Shown here: positions 25,869 through 35,259 of the stretch, piece after piece
How the letters are laid out: each line of letters starts with the position of its first letter
How positions within the stretch are numbered: position 1 is the stretch's first letter
Source of the DNA: Clostridium_F caseinilyticum
Lineage (GTDB): Bacteria > Bacillota > Clostridia > Clostridiales > Clostridiaceae
Strand: one strand, 5' to 3'
Assembly (NCBI RefSeq): GCF_046127645.1
Contig: NZ_CP175919.1
DNA length: 64,000 bases
Notes under the pieces: generated by a model
Databases searched by the model: none
What the model was told of the DNA's origin: nothing
What the model saw: the letters and a program-made list of their open reading frames with translations, nothing else
Program-made: the position numbers and the translations under genes

Positions 25869-27257
25869 TTATTTTAATAATTTTTTAAATTCTTCTACTA
25901 TTATATTAAAATCTCTCTCAAATAGAGTTCTTACATCTAATATTGCTTCATCCTTACTCACCCTAACTATTATAGGGTTTTTACTTAATCTTAACTTTTC
26001 TTCTATTTTTTCTGCTGTTATTTTATCACTACTAACTTTTACTACATAGGTAGATATTCTTTCTCCTGGCATTGATCCTCCACCTACCATAGAAAGATCC
26101 TCTGATACTTTAAAATTAAAATCTTTAACATTATTTTGAAGTCTTCTTTTTAATCTTTGAGCTCTTTTTTTATGTATTTCTTTAGAACTCAAAATCATAT
26201 TTAATGTTGGAATCTTTTCTATAGCTTCCTTTTCATCTATATAACATTTTAAAGTTCCTTCTAATGCTGCTAAAGTCATCTTATCTATTCTTAAAGCTCT
26301 AGTTAATTGATTTTTTTTCATCTTATCTATGTATTTATTTTTACCTACTATTATGCCAGCTTGTGGTCCTCCTAACATTTTATCTCCACTAAAAGTTACC
26401 ACATCCATTCCTTTATCAATACTACTTTGAACTGTTGGCTCATAAGTAAAACCATGCTTAGAAAAATCAACTAAAGTACCACTGCCTATGTCCTCCATTA
26501 CAGGTAAGTTATATTTTTGACCTAACTTTACCAATTCTTCTGAAGATACCTCTTCTGTGAAACCCATTATCTTAAAATTTGAAGTATGAACTTTAAGTAA
26601 AATCCCTGTATTATCATTTATATTATTCTCATAATCATACAAATGCGTTCTATTTGTAGTACCTACTTCTACTAAATATGCCCTACTAAATCTCATTACA
26701 TCTGGTATTCTAAAAGATCCTCCTATTTCCACTAATTGACCTCTTGATACTATGGCTTCTTTTTCTTCACAAAGTGTATTTAAAGCTAACATGACTGCTG
26801 CTGCATTATTGTTAACTACTATTGCAGCTTCAGCACCCGTGACTTTCTTAATTAAATCTTCTACATGACTATATCTTGATCCTCGTTTTCCTTCTTTTAA
26901 GTCATATTCTAAATTACTATAATTTTCAGATACTTTTATCATATTTTCTATAGCATCTTTGGCTAATAATGATCTTCCTAGATTTGTATGTATAACTACC
27001 CCTGTAGCATTAATAACTTTTTTAAATTTACTACTTTTATTTTCTTCTAAAGCATCTATGAAATAATTTATAACATCTTCTTTTATAAATTTTTCTATAT
27101 TATTTTTTAAAATTTCATTCCTATAATGATCTATAGATTGCCTAAGACTATCCACTACTAATGTTCTAGAATTACTTTTCAAATACTTATTAACAATATC
27201 TTCTTTTAAAAGTTCATCTATTTTAGGTAAATTACGTAGTAACTGCTTTTTATCCAT
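25869..27257 (-). CDS. selA: L-seryl-tRNA(Sec) selenium transferase SelA
   Basis: 462 aa PLP enzyme that converts Ser-tRNA-Sec to Sec-tRNA-Sec using selenophosphate. Visible are the N-terminal SelA domain, VINATGVVIHTNLGRS, the PLP-lysine segment FSGDKMLGGPQAGIIVG, and the C-terminal domain with MVGGGSMPG. It lies 68 bp after selD and just before selB, as in the standard selDAB order. Confidence 0.97.
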   Translation of the reverse strand: MDKKQLLRNLPKIDELLKEDIVNKYLKSNSRTLVVDSLRQSIDHYRNEILKNNIEKFIKEDVINYFIDALEENKSSKFKKVINATGVVIHTNLGRSLLAKDAIENMIKVSENYSNLEYDLKEGKRGSRYSHVEDLIKKVTGAEAAIVVNNNAAAVMLALNTLCEEKEAIVSRGQLVEIGGSFRIPDVMRFSRAYLVEVGTTNRTHLYDYENNINDNTGILLKVHTSNFKIMGFTEEVSSEELVKLGQKYNLPVMEDIGSGTLVDFSKHGFTYEPTVQSSIDKGMDVVTFSGDKMLGGPQAGIIVGKNKYIDKMKKNQLTRALRIDKMTLAALEGTLKCYIDEKEAIEKIPTLNMILSSKEIHKKRAQRLKRRLQNNVKDFNFKVSEDLSMVGGGSMPGERISTYVVKVSSDKITAEKIEEKLRLSKNPIIVRVSKDEAILDVRTLFERDFNIIVEEFKKLLK

Positions 27258-27325
27258 GCCCCATTCTCCATTTCTTAATCATATTATATACTCACAATAC
27301 TTATTGTTATAAATAGTATAATATT

Positions 27326-28405
27326 TTATTCAACTATTATATATTTATCTTGCTTTTTTATAACCTCTCCTACAATAGAGGATTTTAACTCTAATTTATT
27401 TAATTCCTCCATAATATTCTCTGCCTCTTCTATTGAACAAGAAATCAATAATCCACCTGAAGTCTGAGGATCAAATAGTATATCTTGCATAAATACAGGA
27501 ACATTTTGAAATTCAAATTTTCCTTCAATATGATCTCTATTAGCATATGCTCCTGCAGGAACTAGTCCAAACTCAGCATACTCCTCTGCTTCCTTTATAT
27601 ATGGTATTTTTTTATGATCAAATTTTAAAGTTACATTTGATGCACTAGCCATCTCATAGCTATGTCCTAAAAAGCCAAATCCAGTAATATCTGTACAAGC
27701 ACTTACATTATATTTAGATATTATTTCTCCTGCATATTTATTTAAAGTGCTCATGGATTTAACCGCTGCATCTTTTGCTTCTTTAGAGGCCATTTCACCT
27801 TTTATTGCAGTATTTATAATTCCTATACCTAAAGGTTTTGTAGTAATTAGAACTTCCCCTTCTTTACATCCATAATTTTTTAGAACTTTATCAGGATGTA
27901 CGATACCTGTTACTGACAAACCATATTTAGGCTCATTGTCATCAACGGTATGTCCTCCTATTACTACAGCTCCTGATTCAATAACTTTATCTGCTCCACC
28001 TCTTAATATTTCCCCTAAAACTTCTATAGGTAAACAAGATGGAAAACAAACTATATTTAATGCTACTGCTGGTTTACCTCCCATAGCATATACATCACTT
28101 AAAGAATTAGCTGCAGCTATTTGACCAAACATGTATGGATCATCTACTATAGGTGTAAAAAAATCTAATGTTTGTATTATAGCTGTATCATCATTTATCT
28201 TATATACTGCTGCATCATCTGCAGTTTCTATTCCTACTATTAAATTTTCATTTTCCATTTTAGGTAGCTTTGAAAGTATTTTTGAGAGCACACCTGGTGC
28301 TATTTTAGCCGCTCATCCTGATGTTCTTGAAAGCTCTGTAAGTCTTACATTCTTTTTTTCTATAGAACAAGCTTCTCCTTCTTTGATATTTACATTGTTT
28401 GACAT
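27326..28405 (-). CDS. selD: Selenide, water dikinase SelD (selenophosphate synthase), a selenoprotein with Sec31
   Basis: 359 aa when the TGA at 28313-28315 is read as selenocysteine. It begins at the ATG at 28405, with AGAGAGGTG upstream, and reads MSNNVNIKEGEACSIEKK, then LTELSRTSG-U-AAKIAPGVL. That is the family's catalytic SG(C/U)AAK motif, with U in place of Cys. A frame that begins at the ATG at 28291 would lose the catalytic site. Downstream are the AIRS-type ATP-binding motif GIETADDAAVY and GGHTVDDNEP. It makes selenophosphate from selenide and ATP, and so needs the pathway it feeds. Confidence 0.97.
28286..28315 (-). promoter_or_regulatory. Putative bacterial SECIS element in selD
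   Basis: Directly from the UGA, GAGC at its start pairs with GCTC 24 bases on, enclosing a segment with a CCAGGT apical loop. This is the position and loop type bound by SelB in bacterial selenoprotein mRNAs. Pairing was judged by eye only. Confidence 0.65.
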
Positions 28406-28510
28406 TTTAAGCACCTCTCTTTATAAAAACCCAACTACAATTAAAATAATAAATTATTCAATACTCATTATATATTATTTTCTAAAAATTTAAAAGAAAT
28501 ATAAAGAATG

Positions 28511-29119
28511 CTATCTAATTTCAGCTTTTTCTTTTATTCTCTCTATAGTTTTATCCCCAATTCTTCCTATAGCTTTTAAATCTTCAAAATTCTTAAAGCT
28601 TCCTTGTTTTTCTCTATAGTCTATTATCTTTTGAGCAGTTACATCTCCTATACCTGGTATGGTTTTTAATTCTTCCTTAGATGCACTGTTTAAGTTTACC
28701 TTGCCATTTGAATCAATTCCAGAATTAGTTGGTGCTGCATTATTATTTGTTCCTCCATTATTTTCACCTTTTTTTTCTATATAAATATAATCCTCATCTT
28801 TAAGTTTCTTTGCTAAATTCAATTTATATGTATCTGCATTGCTTGTGTATCCACCAGAAATTTTTATGAGTTCTTCTACTCTACTATTATCCTTAAGTTT
28901 ATACACACCTGGATTTTTAACTTCTCCATTTATATAAACAGTTATCTCTTTTTCTAATTTCTTGTTTTCTTTTTCTGTACTTTTGATATTTTCTACAAAT
29001 ATTTCTTCTTCATTAATGTTAGCTTTTTCCGGTTTAGATAATGCGTATCCTATTACTGTAAATACCGCTAAAATAAAAACTATTATTATAGATCCTATTA
29101 TTTTCTTTTTATCTTTCAT
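28511..29119 (-). CDS. comEA: ComEA family competence DNA receptor
   Basis: 202 aa. A single N-terminal membrane anchor (about 7-28) is followed by an SLBB-like domain (ITVYINGEVKNPGVYKL), a Gly/Asn-rich linker, and a C-terminal double helix-hairpin-helix DNA-binding domain (VNLNSASKEELKTIPGIG and AIGRIGDKTIERIK). ComEA binds DNA outside the membrane and passes it to ComEC. Here it is 12 kb from comEC instead of next to it, and is upstream of selD. Confidence 0.93.
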   Translation of the reverse strand: MKDKKKIIGSIIIVFILAVFTVIGYALSKPEKANINEEEIFVENIKSTEKENKKLEKEITVYINGEVKNPGVYKLKDNSRVEELIKISGGYTSNADTYKLNLAKKLKDEDYIYIEKKGENNGGTNNNAAPTNSGIDSNGKVNLNSASKEELKTIPGIGDVTAQKIIDYREKQGSFKNFEDLKAIGRIGDKTIERIKEKAEIR

Positions 29120-29307
29120 GTAATTATCACTCCATAATATGATTATTTATATTTGGCTTTGTCAAATATTATAATATGTCTAAATGGAATATAACCCTTC
29201 AATTGTTCTAATTATTGACATGTTTATAATTTTAATTCGCATATTAATGTTTTTTTTGATATAATAAAAATTGTTATTATGTAGAAATAGGAGGTTTGCT
29301 TAATATA

Positions 29308-30558
29308 ATGAAGCCCATTTTTTATAAAATATTATGTTGTATTCTATTATTACCTTTACTTATTTCCAATGTAGTTTTCGCAAAAGATTCTAAACCAAAC
29401 TTTAAAATAGCGGCTGATGGTGTTGTATTGATGGATTCCAAAACTGGTAAGATAATTTATTCGAAAAATCCGGATAGACCATATCCTCCAGCTTCCACTA
29501 CAAAAATAATGACCGCTCTTTTAACTTTAGAAAGAGGTAATTTAGATGATGTTGTTACTATTGGTCATAATCCCCCTTTAGCTGATGGAAGCAAAATATA
29601 CATATTTGAAGGGGAAAAAATTAAAGTAAGAGATCTGTTATATGGGCTTTTACTAGCTTCTGCTAACGATTGCGCTGAAGCATTGGCTGAATATCTTAGT
29701 GGATCCTTAGATAATTTTGCAAAAGATATGAATAAACGTGCCAAAGAATTAGGATGTACTAATACTAACTTTGTAAACCCTAGTGGATTATACAATAATA
29801 AACATAGAACTTCTGCTAGAGATTTGGCTCTTATTATGAATGAATTAGTTAAACAACCTGAATATAGTAAAATAGCCACAACTGTTTCTTATAATATTCC
29901 ACCTACAAATAAATCTAAAGAAAAGAGACCTTTGTGGAATGAAAATAGGCTAATACAAAAGAATTCAGAGCTTTATTATAAAGGCTGCGAAGGTGGAAAA
30001 ACTGGATACACTGTTCAATCAGATCATTCTTATGTGGCTAGCGTTAACAAAGATAATCATAGACTTATAGTTGCTCTTATTCATGATAAAGAAAAGCACT
30101 TTTTTGATGATGCAGTAAAGCTATTTAACTATGGATTTAATAATTTCACTTTAAATCTTTTATATCCTAAAAATTCATATGTAACTACCTATACAAATGA
30201 TAATTTAAAAATCCCATTATATGCTTCAGAGGATTTTTATTATTTAAAATCAAAGGATGATAATACAAATCCCGATTTAAAATTAGAAAATACAAGTTTA
30301 AAAAACCTTAAATTCAAAAAAGGTGATGTAGTTTTAAGTGCTAATTTAAGTCGGGGCTCTAATAGTGTAGGAAGTTTAACTTTAAAAAGTGGTGTAGATC
30401 ATGAATCTACTTTGTTCAATAATAAATTTATTAATATAAATCTAACTACTAAAAATATAATTTTGATATGTTTAGCAGTTCTTTGTACAATATTTTTAAT
30501 TTTTAAGATTACAAAAAAAGTTTCAAAATGTAAAAAAAATAATAAGTATTATCTTTAA
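29308..30558 (+). CDS. dacF: D-alanyl-D-alanine carboxypeptidase (DacF-like, PBP5 family)
   Basis: About 416 aa, S11 peptidase. A signal peptide (to about residue 25, VVFA-KD) precedes the catalytic motifs SxxK (ASTTKIM), SxN (SANDC) and KTG (GKTGYT), a PBP5 C-terminal domain, and a C-terminal membrane anchor. It removes the terminal D-Ala from peptidoglycan stem peptides. I use the ATG at 29308; AGGAGG lies 13 bases upstream, rather far, and a TTG at 29296 would be too close. DacF versus another DacA paralogue cannot be decided from sequence alone. Confidence 0.9.
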   Translation: MKPIFYKILCCILLLPLLISNVVFAKDSKPNFKIAADGVVLMDSKTGKIIYSKNPDRPYPPASTTKIMTALLTLERGNLDDVVTIGHNPPLADGSKIYIFEGEKIKVRDLLYGLLLASANDCAEALAEYLSGSLDNFAKDMNKRAKELGCTNTNFVNPSGLYNNKHRTSARDLALIMNELVKQPEYSKIATTVSYNIPPTNKSKEKRPLWNENRLIQKNSELYYKGCEGGKTGYTVQSDHSYVASVNKDNHRLIVALIHDKEKHFFDDAVKLFNYGFNNFTLNLLYPKNSYVTTYTNDNLKIPLYASEDFYYLKSKDDNTNPDLKLENTSLKNLKFKKGDVVLSANLSRGSNSVGSLTLKSGVDHESTLFNNKFININLTTKNIILICLAVLCTIFLIFKITKKVSKCKKNNKYYL

Positions 30559-30603
30559 TATAAAAGCTATGAAATTAAATATCTTAATTTCATGGCTTTT
30601 ATA
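30559..30603. terminator. Bidirectional terminator between dacF-like gene and rluD
   Basis: Arms of 19 bases (TATAAAAGCTATGAAATTA and its complement at 30585-30603, with G-U pairing) form a strong stem with A/T-rich tails. It lies right after the carboxypeptidase stop and faces the converging rluD. Confidence 0.85.
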
Positions 30604-30648
30604 TATTTATTGTAAATTATTATCTTTTTTTTAATTGTTCCTATAAAC

Positions 30649-31551
30649 CTACTTTAGCTTTTCTATTAAGCTCTCTATATCCTTTGGTAAACTACACTGC
30701 AATTTTAAAATTTTCCCTGTTCTAGGGTGTGGAAATTCTAATTTATACGCATGCAAAGCTTGCCTTTCTATGTATTCTTTCTCTTCTTCTCCATTTCCAT
30801 ATAAAGAATCCCCATAAAGAGGATGCCCCAAATAGGACATATGCACTCTAATCTGGTGAGTTCTTCCAGTTTCTAATTCTAACTTAACTACACTACTTTT
30901 AGATAGTTCTTTTAAAACTTTATATTTAGTTATACTCTCTTGACCTCTATCATCTACTATTCTTTTAATAGATTCACTTTCTTCTTCTTTGTATATAGGT
31001 AAATTAATTATTCCCTGCTTCTTTTCTATCTTCCCATGCACAACTGCTATATATATTTTTTTAAAACTCTCTTTACCCATATCTGCAGCTAATCTCATAT
31101 GAGAAAACTGATTTTTAGCTACTATTATTAACCCAGATGTATCTCTATCTAATCTATTAACCAATCTTACTATAGATTTTTCCCCATTTTTCTTAAAATG
31201 ATATAATATTCCGTTAGATAAGGTTCCTGTAGGATGACTTTTGGTAGGGTGTACTACTAAACCAGGTTTTTTATTTATAACTATAATATCACTATCTTCG
31301 TATACTATTTCTATATTCATATCTTCTGGCTCTATATTTTGTTGTTCATCTTCTTGCATGTAAATTTCTATTAAATCATTTTGTGCTAAATTATGTTTCT
31401 TTATTACTTTTTCTCCATTCACAAAAATTCTACCATCTCTAACAGCTTTTCTAACAAATCTTCCTGATAAATTTTCTACTTCCTTTAAATAATTTTTTAT
31501 ATCAATATTGTAATTTATTTCTTTAACTACAAAAATTAATTTATTACCCAT
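30649..31551 (-). CDS. rluD: RluA/RluD-family 23S rRNA pseudouridine synthase
   Basis: 300 aa. An N-terminal S4 RNA-binding domain (about 15-75) is followed by the pseudouridine synthase domain with VNRLDRDTSGLIIVAK, whose second Asp is catalytic, and TGRTHQIRVHMSYLGHPL. It isomerises uridines in 23S rRNA helix 69 if it is a true RluD. Other RluA-family members are hard to exclude. AAAGGAG precedes the ATG. Confidence 0.85.
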   Translation of the reverse strand: MGNKLIFVVKEINYNIDIKNYLKEVENLSGRFVRKAVRDGRIFVNGEKVIKKHNLAQNDLIEIYMQEDEQQNIEPEDMNIEIVYEDSDIIVINKKPGLVVHPTKSHPTGTLSNGILYHFKKNGEKSIVRLVNRLDRDTSGLIIVAKNQFSHMRLAADMGKESFKKIYIAVVHGKIEKKQGIINLPIYKEEESESIKRIVDDRGQESITKYKVLKELSKSSVVKLELETGRTHQIRVHMSYLGHPLYGDSLYGNGEEEKEYIERQALHAYKLEFPHPRTGKILKLQCSLPKDIESLIEKLK

Positions 31552-31748
31552 TAATTTTTCTCCTTTTAGCTACTATAGTATTTTACTATAGTATTATAAC
31601 ATCAAAATAAAACAAAATCATACATTACTATAGGAAGAAATTTCTCTTACTAAAAATTTATACTATATCATTTTTTTAAACATTTTTTTGTTATCATATA
31701 TTAAATTTTTTATAAGTATATCTGTTAATAAAATTATAAAATTCATAT

Positions 31749-31780
31749 AAAAAATGAAGGGAAATTTCCCTTCATTTTTT
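31749..31780 (-). terminator. Terminator after ridA
   Basis: A perfect palindrome centred at 31764/31765 (stem core ATGAAGGGAAA/TTTCCCTTCAT) with flanking A and T runs, directly after the ridA stop on the minus strand. Confidence 0.9.
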
Positions 31781-31787
31781 ATGTATG

Positions 31788-32168
31788 CTATATCATAGCA
31801 ACTAATTCTATTTCTACTAAAGCATCTTTTGGTAATTTACCAACTTGCACACAAGATCTTGCAGGTGGATTTTCTTTAAAATATTTTGCATATACTTCAT
31901 TAACCGCTGCAAAATCATTCATATCTTTTAAGAAAATAACTGTTTTTATAACCTTATCAAAAGAAGTTCCTGCTTCTTCTAAAACAGCTTTTAAATTTTC
32001 CATAGATCTTTCTGTTGCTTTTTTGATATCATCAGAAACTAATTCTCCTGTTGCTGGATCTAATGGAACTTGACCTGATGTAAATAATAAGTCCCCTACT
32101 TTTATAGCTTGTGAATATGCTCCTAATGCTGCTGGAGCTTTTTTAGTACTTATAACTACTTTTTCCAT
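31788..32168 (-). CDS. ridA: RidA family enamine/imine deaminase
   Basis: 126 aa, the YjgF/YER057c/UK114 fold. VPLDPATGELV and the C-terminal ARSCVQVGKLPKDALVEIE contain the conserved Arg of the active pocket. It hydrolyses reactive 2-aminoacrylate and related imines released by PLP enzymes. It follows the LCP gene by 15 bp and ends at a terminator, closing that operon. Confidence 0.95.
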   Translation of the reverse strand: MEKVVISTKKAPAALGAYSQAIKVGDLLFTSGQVPLDPATGELVSDDIKKATERSMENLKAVLEEAGTSFDKVIKTVIFLKDMNDFAAVNEVYAKYFKENPPARSCVQVGKLPKDALVEIELVAMI

Positions 32169-32183
32169 AAAATAATCCTCCTC

Positions 32184-33458
32184 TTAATTAATATCATTAG
32201 CAAAATCTTTTCCTAATAATATTATTATATCAAAATTTTCGTCTGATTGGAGATTTTTTTCTATATTTGGAATTTTTAAATAATTCTCTATTTCTTGCGT
32301 GGATATAAAACTATCTTTTTTTAACCTTACTTTTGTGAAATCTCTTCTTTCACCATTACCTGTAACAATATTGCTATATCCCATTTCTTTTAACTTTTTC
32401 TCGCAATTAGCTGCTAAACCATTAACTTTTGTGCCATTCAATACTTTAATTTTAATTTCACTTTTATCTACTTCCGTATTAGTATTATTATTTTGTGATG
32501 TTGATCCTGTTTTCAAAGTATATACTATATCTCTATTTTTTTCTCTATCATATATAAAATATGAAACATTACCTATATACTTAGCTTCTCCCTTAAGAGT
32601 AATCATATTAATATTAGACTTATCACCTTTAGTTACAGCGTAACCATATTTAATTATTTCTTCTGGAGCCATATCTGTTTCTATATAATCTGGTATAGTG
32701 CTTAATATATTTGGGATTTTAGGTATTATACTTGGACTTTTAACCTTTTCTATTACTTTTGATATAAACTTATGTTGGTTCTCTATTCTACCTAAATCTC
32801 CATCTGCAAGACCTGTACCATTGTTATTTTTTCTCCACCTAAAAAACTCTTCTGCTTTCTTACCATCTAAATGTACTGTAGTGCCTTTTTGAAAATGTAT
32901 GTGTAAATTTTGAGATGGATCATCATAATTCATATTCCTCGTTATATCCATTTCTACTCCACCTATAGCATCTATGACCTTTCTGAATCCTTCATAATCT
33001 ACCTTAGCATAATTATTTATTTCTATACCTAAAAGATTCTCTACAGCTTCTATTGACCCATTTACACCATTTACAGCATGAGCTGAATTTATTTTTATTT
33101 TTTTTCCATTCATAGTTACACGAGTGTCCCTTGGTACAGATACAATACTTATCTCTTTAGTTTTAGGATTATAATTTACTACAAGCATAGTATCTGTCCG
33201 TTTGGGATCTGATGCCTCTTTTGAATTAGGATCTCCAACATCAACACCCATAACAAGTATATTTACTGGTTCTCCAGCTTCAGCTTTTTTAGTATTTATT
33301 TTTCCCTCTCCTAATTTAGAATTATTGGTAAACCCTAAAAGATAAAAATAACCTAATACTCCTAGTAATATAATAAAAGTAAAAATTACAATTATAATTT
33401 TTAAAGTTCTTCTTTTCTTTCTTTTACTAGACTTTTTTTTCTTTTTATTATTCCCCAT
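32184..33458 (-). CDS. LytR-CpsA-Psr (LCP) family protein with C-terminal LytR_C domain
   Basis: 424 aa. The very basic cytoplasmic N-terminus (NNKKKKKSSKRKKRRTLK) and one membrane helix (about 19-41) lead into the LCP domain, with VPRDTRV and the Arg/Asp pattern for polyprenyl-phosphate binding, and a LytR_C domain near the C-terminus (IKIKVLNGTKVNGLA). LCP enzymes attach glycopolymers to peptidoglycan. It follows yqeK by 10 bp. Confidence 0.92.
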   Translation of the reverse strand: MGNNKKKKKSSKRKKRRTLKIIIVIFTFIILLGVLGYFYLLGFTNNSKLGEGKINTKKAEAGEPVNILVMGVDVGDPNSKEASDPKRTDTMLVVNYNPKTKEISIVSVPRDTRVTMNGKKIKINSAHAVNGVNGSIEAVENLLGIEINNYAKVDYEGFRKVIDAIGGVEMDITRNMNYDDPSQNLHIHFQKGTTVHLDGKKAEEFFRWRKNNNGTGLADGDLGRIENQHKFISKVIEKVKSPSIIPKIPNILSTIPDYIETDMAPEEIIKYGYAVTKGDKSNINMITLKGEAKYIGNVSYFIYDREKNRDIVYTLKTGSTSQNNNTNTEVDKSEIKIKVLNGTKVNGLAANCEKKLKEMGYSNIVTGNGERRDFTKVRLKKDSFISTQEIENYLKIPNIEKNLQSDENFDIIILLGKDFANDIN

Positions 33459-33468
33459 AACATTTCAC

Positions 33469-34038
33469 CTACAATTTATCATTTACTAAGCAATTTCTAG
33501 CTATAACTGTATTGATATGTAACAGTTCTCCTTTGCTAACAACATATTGTATTGTTGAATTTAAAGATTCTATCATAGCTTTGTCTATATCTATAAATGC
33601 TAATTTTCTTAATTTTTCAACTCCATTAAATTCTCTTAATGGTTCTATTATGTCTGCTAAATAAATAATTTTTTCTAAAATACTCATATTATTTCTTCCT
33701 GTAGTATGATATTCTACCGCATTTAATATATCTATATCTTCTATTCCCATTTTTTCTTTCATTATTATTGTTGCCACTAATCCATGAGTTATTTGCAAAT
33801 TTTTTAGTGAAATCCAATCTAAATTTATATTATGTTTTTTTATGATATTTAATAGTTCATTATCACTCATGTTTTTTGCACAATCATGACATAAAGCTGC
33901 TATTTTAGCCTTATGTACATCAATATCGTATTTTTCTGCTAATTTTATAGCTGTTTCTTTTACACTTATTACATGCTTATATCTATCTTCTTTTAGATTT
34001 TCTTCTAAATATGCATCTATTTGTTCCTCAGTCCACAT
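33469..34038 (-). CDS. yqeK: HD-domain bis(5'-nucleosyl)-tetraphosphatase YqeK
   Basis: 189 aa. HD motif residues are visible in RYKHVISVKET, LCHDCAKNM, ITHGLVA and EYHTTGRNNMS, and DIIEP. Members of this family hydrolyse Ap4A symmetrically with iron. Its place between nadD and an LCP gene matches the conserved Firmicutes yhbY-nadD-yqeK order. GGGAGGGG precedes the ATG. Confidence 0.92.
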   Translation of the reverse strand: MWTEEQIDAYLEENLKEDRYKHVISVKETAIKLAEKYDIDVHKAKIAALCHDCAKNMSDNELLNIIKKHNINLDWISLKNLQITHGLVATIIMKEKMGIEDIDILNAVEYHTTGRNNMSILEKIIYLADIIEPLREFNGVEKLRKLAFIDIDKAMIESLNSTIQYVVSKGELLHINTVIARNCLVNDKL

Positions 34039-34120
34039 ATTTTGCCCCTCCCCAAAGAAAATAATTAATAGATAAATTAATTTTATGACTAAATATACTT
34101 ATAATTTTTAATTAAATCTA

Positions 34121-34726
34121 TTATTTATATAAATTATTTTCAAAAATAAATTTATAAACCTTATCTGGTAAATAAAAACTTATTTCTTTTCCTTCTTTTA
34201 CACGATTTCTTATTTTAGTAGAAGATATATCTAATATGGAGGTATCCATAAACAGTATTTTATTTCCATATCTATCTAATATATATTTTTTCTTTTTTAT
34301 TATTTCTTCTTTTTCTTTAAATCCCTTTCTACTAAATATAACAAAGTTGCACATATCAAATACTTTGTCTATATGCCTCCAATGTTCTAGATAAGATAAA
34401 CAATCTTCACCAGTTATAAAATACCAATTTGTTTCTGGTTCTTTTTCTTTAAAATATTTTAAAGTTTTATATGTATAGCTTAAGCCTTTTGCTTTTATTT
34501 CAAAATCACTTATGCTAAATCTTTTTTCTTTTTCTATTGCAAGCTTAACCATCTCATATCTTATATGCGCTGGTGTCTTTTTTAAGTTTATCTTATGTGG
34601 AGGATTTCCTGCTGGTATAAATATAACCTCCTCCAAATTAAATTTTTCAAGAGCTTCATAGGCCACATTTATATGAGCATTGTGAATAGGATCAAAGGTG
34701 CCTCCAAGTATAGCTTTATTAATCAT
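34121..34726 (-). CDS. nadD: Nicotinate-nucleotide adenylyltransferase NadD
   Basis: 201 aa from the ATG at 34726, which has GGGGGCG five bases before it; the open frame continues 12 codons upstream into repetitive DNA. GGTFDPIHNAH is the nucleotidyltransferase GxFxPxHxxH motif and ISSTKIRNRV the ISSTxxR motif. It makes nicotinic acid adenine dinucleotide in NAD synthesis. Confidence 0.95.
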   Translation of the reverse strand: MINKAILGGTFDPIHNAHINVAYEALEKFNLEEVIFIPAGNPPHKINLKKTPAHIRYEMVKLAIEKEKRFSISDFEIKAKGLSYTYKTLKYFKEKEPETNWYFITGEDCLSYLEHWRHIDKVFDMCNFVIFSRKGFKEKEEIIKKKKYILDRYGNKILFMDTSILDISSTKIRNRVKEGKEISFYLPDKVYKFIFENNLYK

Positions 34727-34744
34727 AGAAACGCCCCCATTTAT

Positions 34745-34938
34745 CATGAATTCAATTGTCAATTTACAATTATTAATTATTCATTGACAATTGAATATTA
34801 CTAATCATCCATGGATATTAAGCATTTTTAATTCACCATTTGCAATTGATCGTTATTATTAATCGATTATGTTGATTCAATGAACAATTAACCTTTACCA
34901 TTGTTAATCGCTAATTGATAACCGACTATTGTTCATTG
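34745..34938. repeat. Repeat-rich spacer between yhbY and nadD
   Basis: It begins with a perfect 13-bp inverted repeat, TTCAATTGTCAAT/ATTGACAATTGAA (about 34750-34797), followed by many overlapping variants of CAATTGAT, GAACAATTAAC and ATTGTTCATTG in both orientations. It looks like a degenerated local repeat tract. No coding capacity. Confidence 0.6.
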
Positions 34939-35232
34939 CTATTGTGGTAATTCTATTTTAGGCTTCTTTTTTGATTTTCTATATAAAACTACTTTACTAC
35001 CTATACATTGTATGCCTTCACAATTTAGTTCCTTACATATTTCACTTGAAGCTTCTTTTGCTGTATAAAAGCTATTTTTTAGAACAGATATCTTTATTAA
35101 TTCTCTAGCTTCTAATACATCATCTAATTGTTTTAATAAATTATCATTTAAACCATCTTTGCCTATTTGAAATATAGCATCCATATTATTAGCTAAAGAT
35201 CTTAAATAACTTCTCTGTTTTGTTGTTATCAT
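34939..35232 (-). CDS. yhbY: YhbY family CRM-domain RNA-binding protein
   Basis: 97 aa, a single CRM domain: LRSLANNMDAIFQIGKDGL is the family signature with the GxxG-type loop. YhbY-like proteins associate with pre-50S ribosomal particles. It follows obg by 27 bp, consistent with co-transcription of ribosome-assembly factors. Confidence 0.93.
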   Translation of the reverse strand: MITTKQRSYLRSLANNMDAIFQIGKDGLNDNLLKQLDDVLEARELIKISVLKNSFYTAKEASSEICKELNCEGIQCIGSKVVLYRKSKKKPKIELPQ

Positions 35233-35259
35233 TACTGTATTCCCTCCTAAAGTTATATA

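Noticed and set aside
28291..28405. SelD frameshift or truncated pseudogene
   Set aside because: The only interruption is a single in-frame TGA at the catalytic Cys position, with the full Sec machinery nearby, so it is a Sec codon.
29209..29290. Sigma-F/G-type promoter for the DacF-like gene
   Set aside because: GCATA is present but the -10 does not match a forespore sigma consensus well, and an incomplete TTGACA site competes; not assignable by eye.
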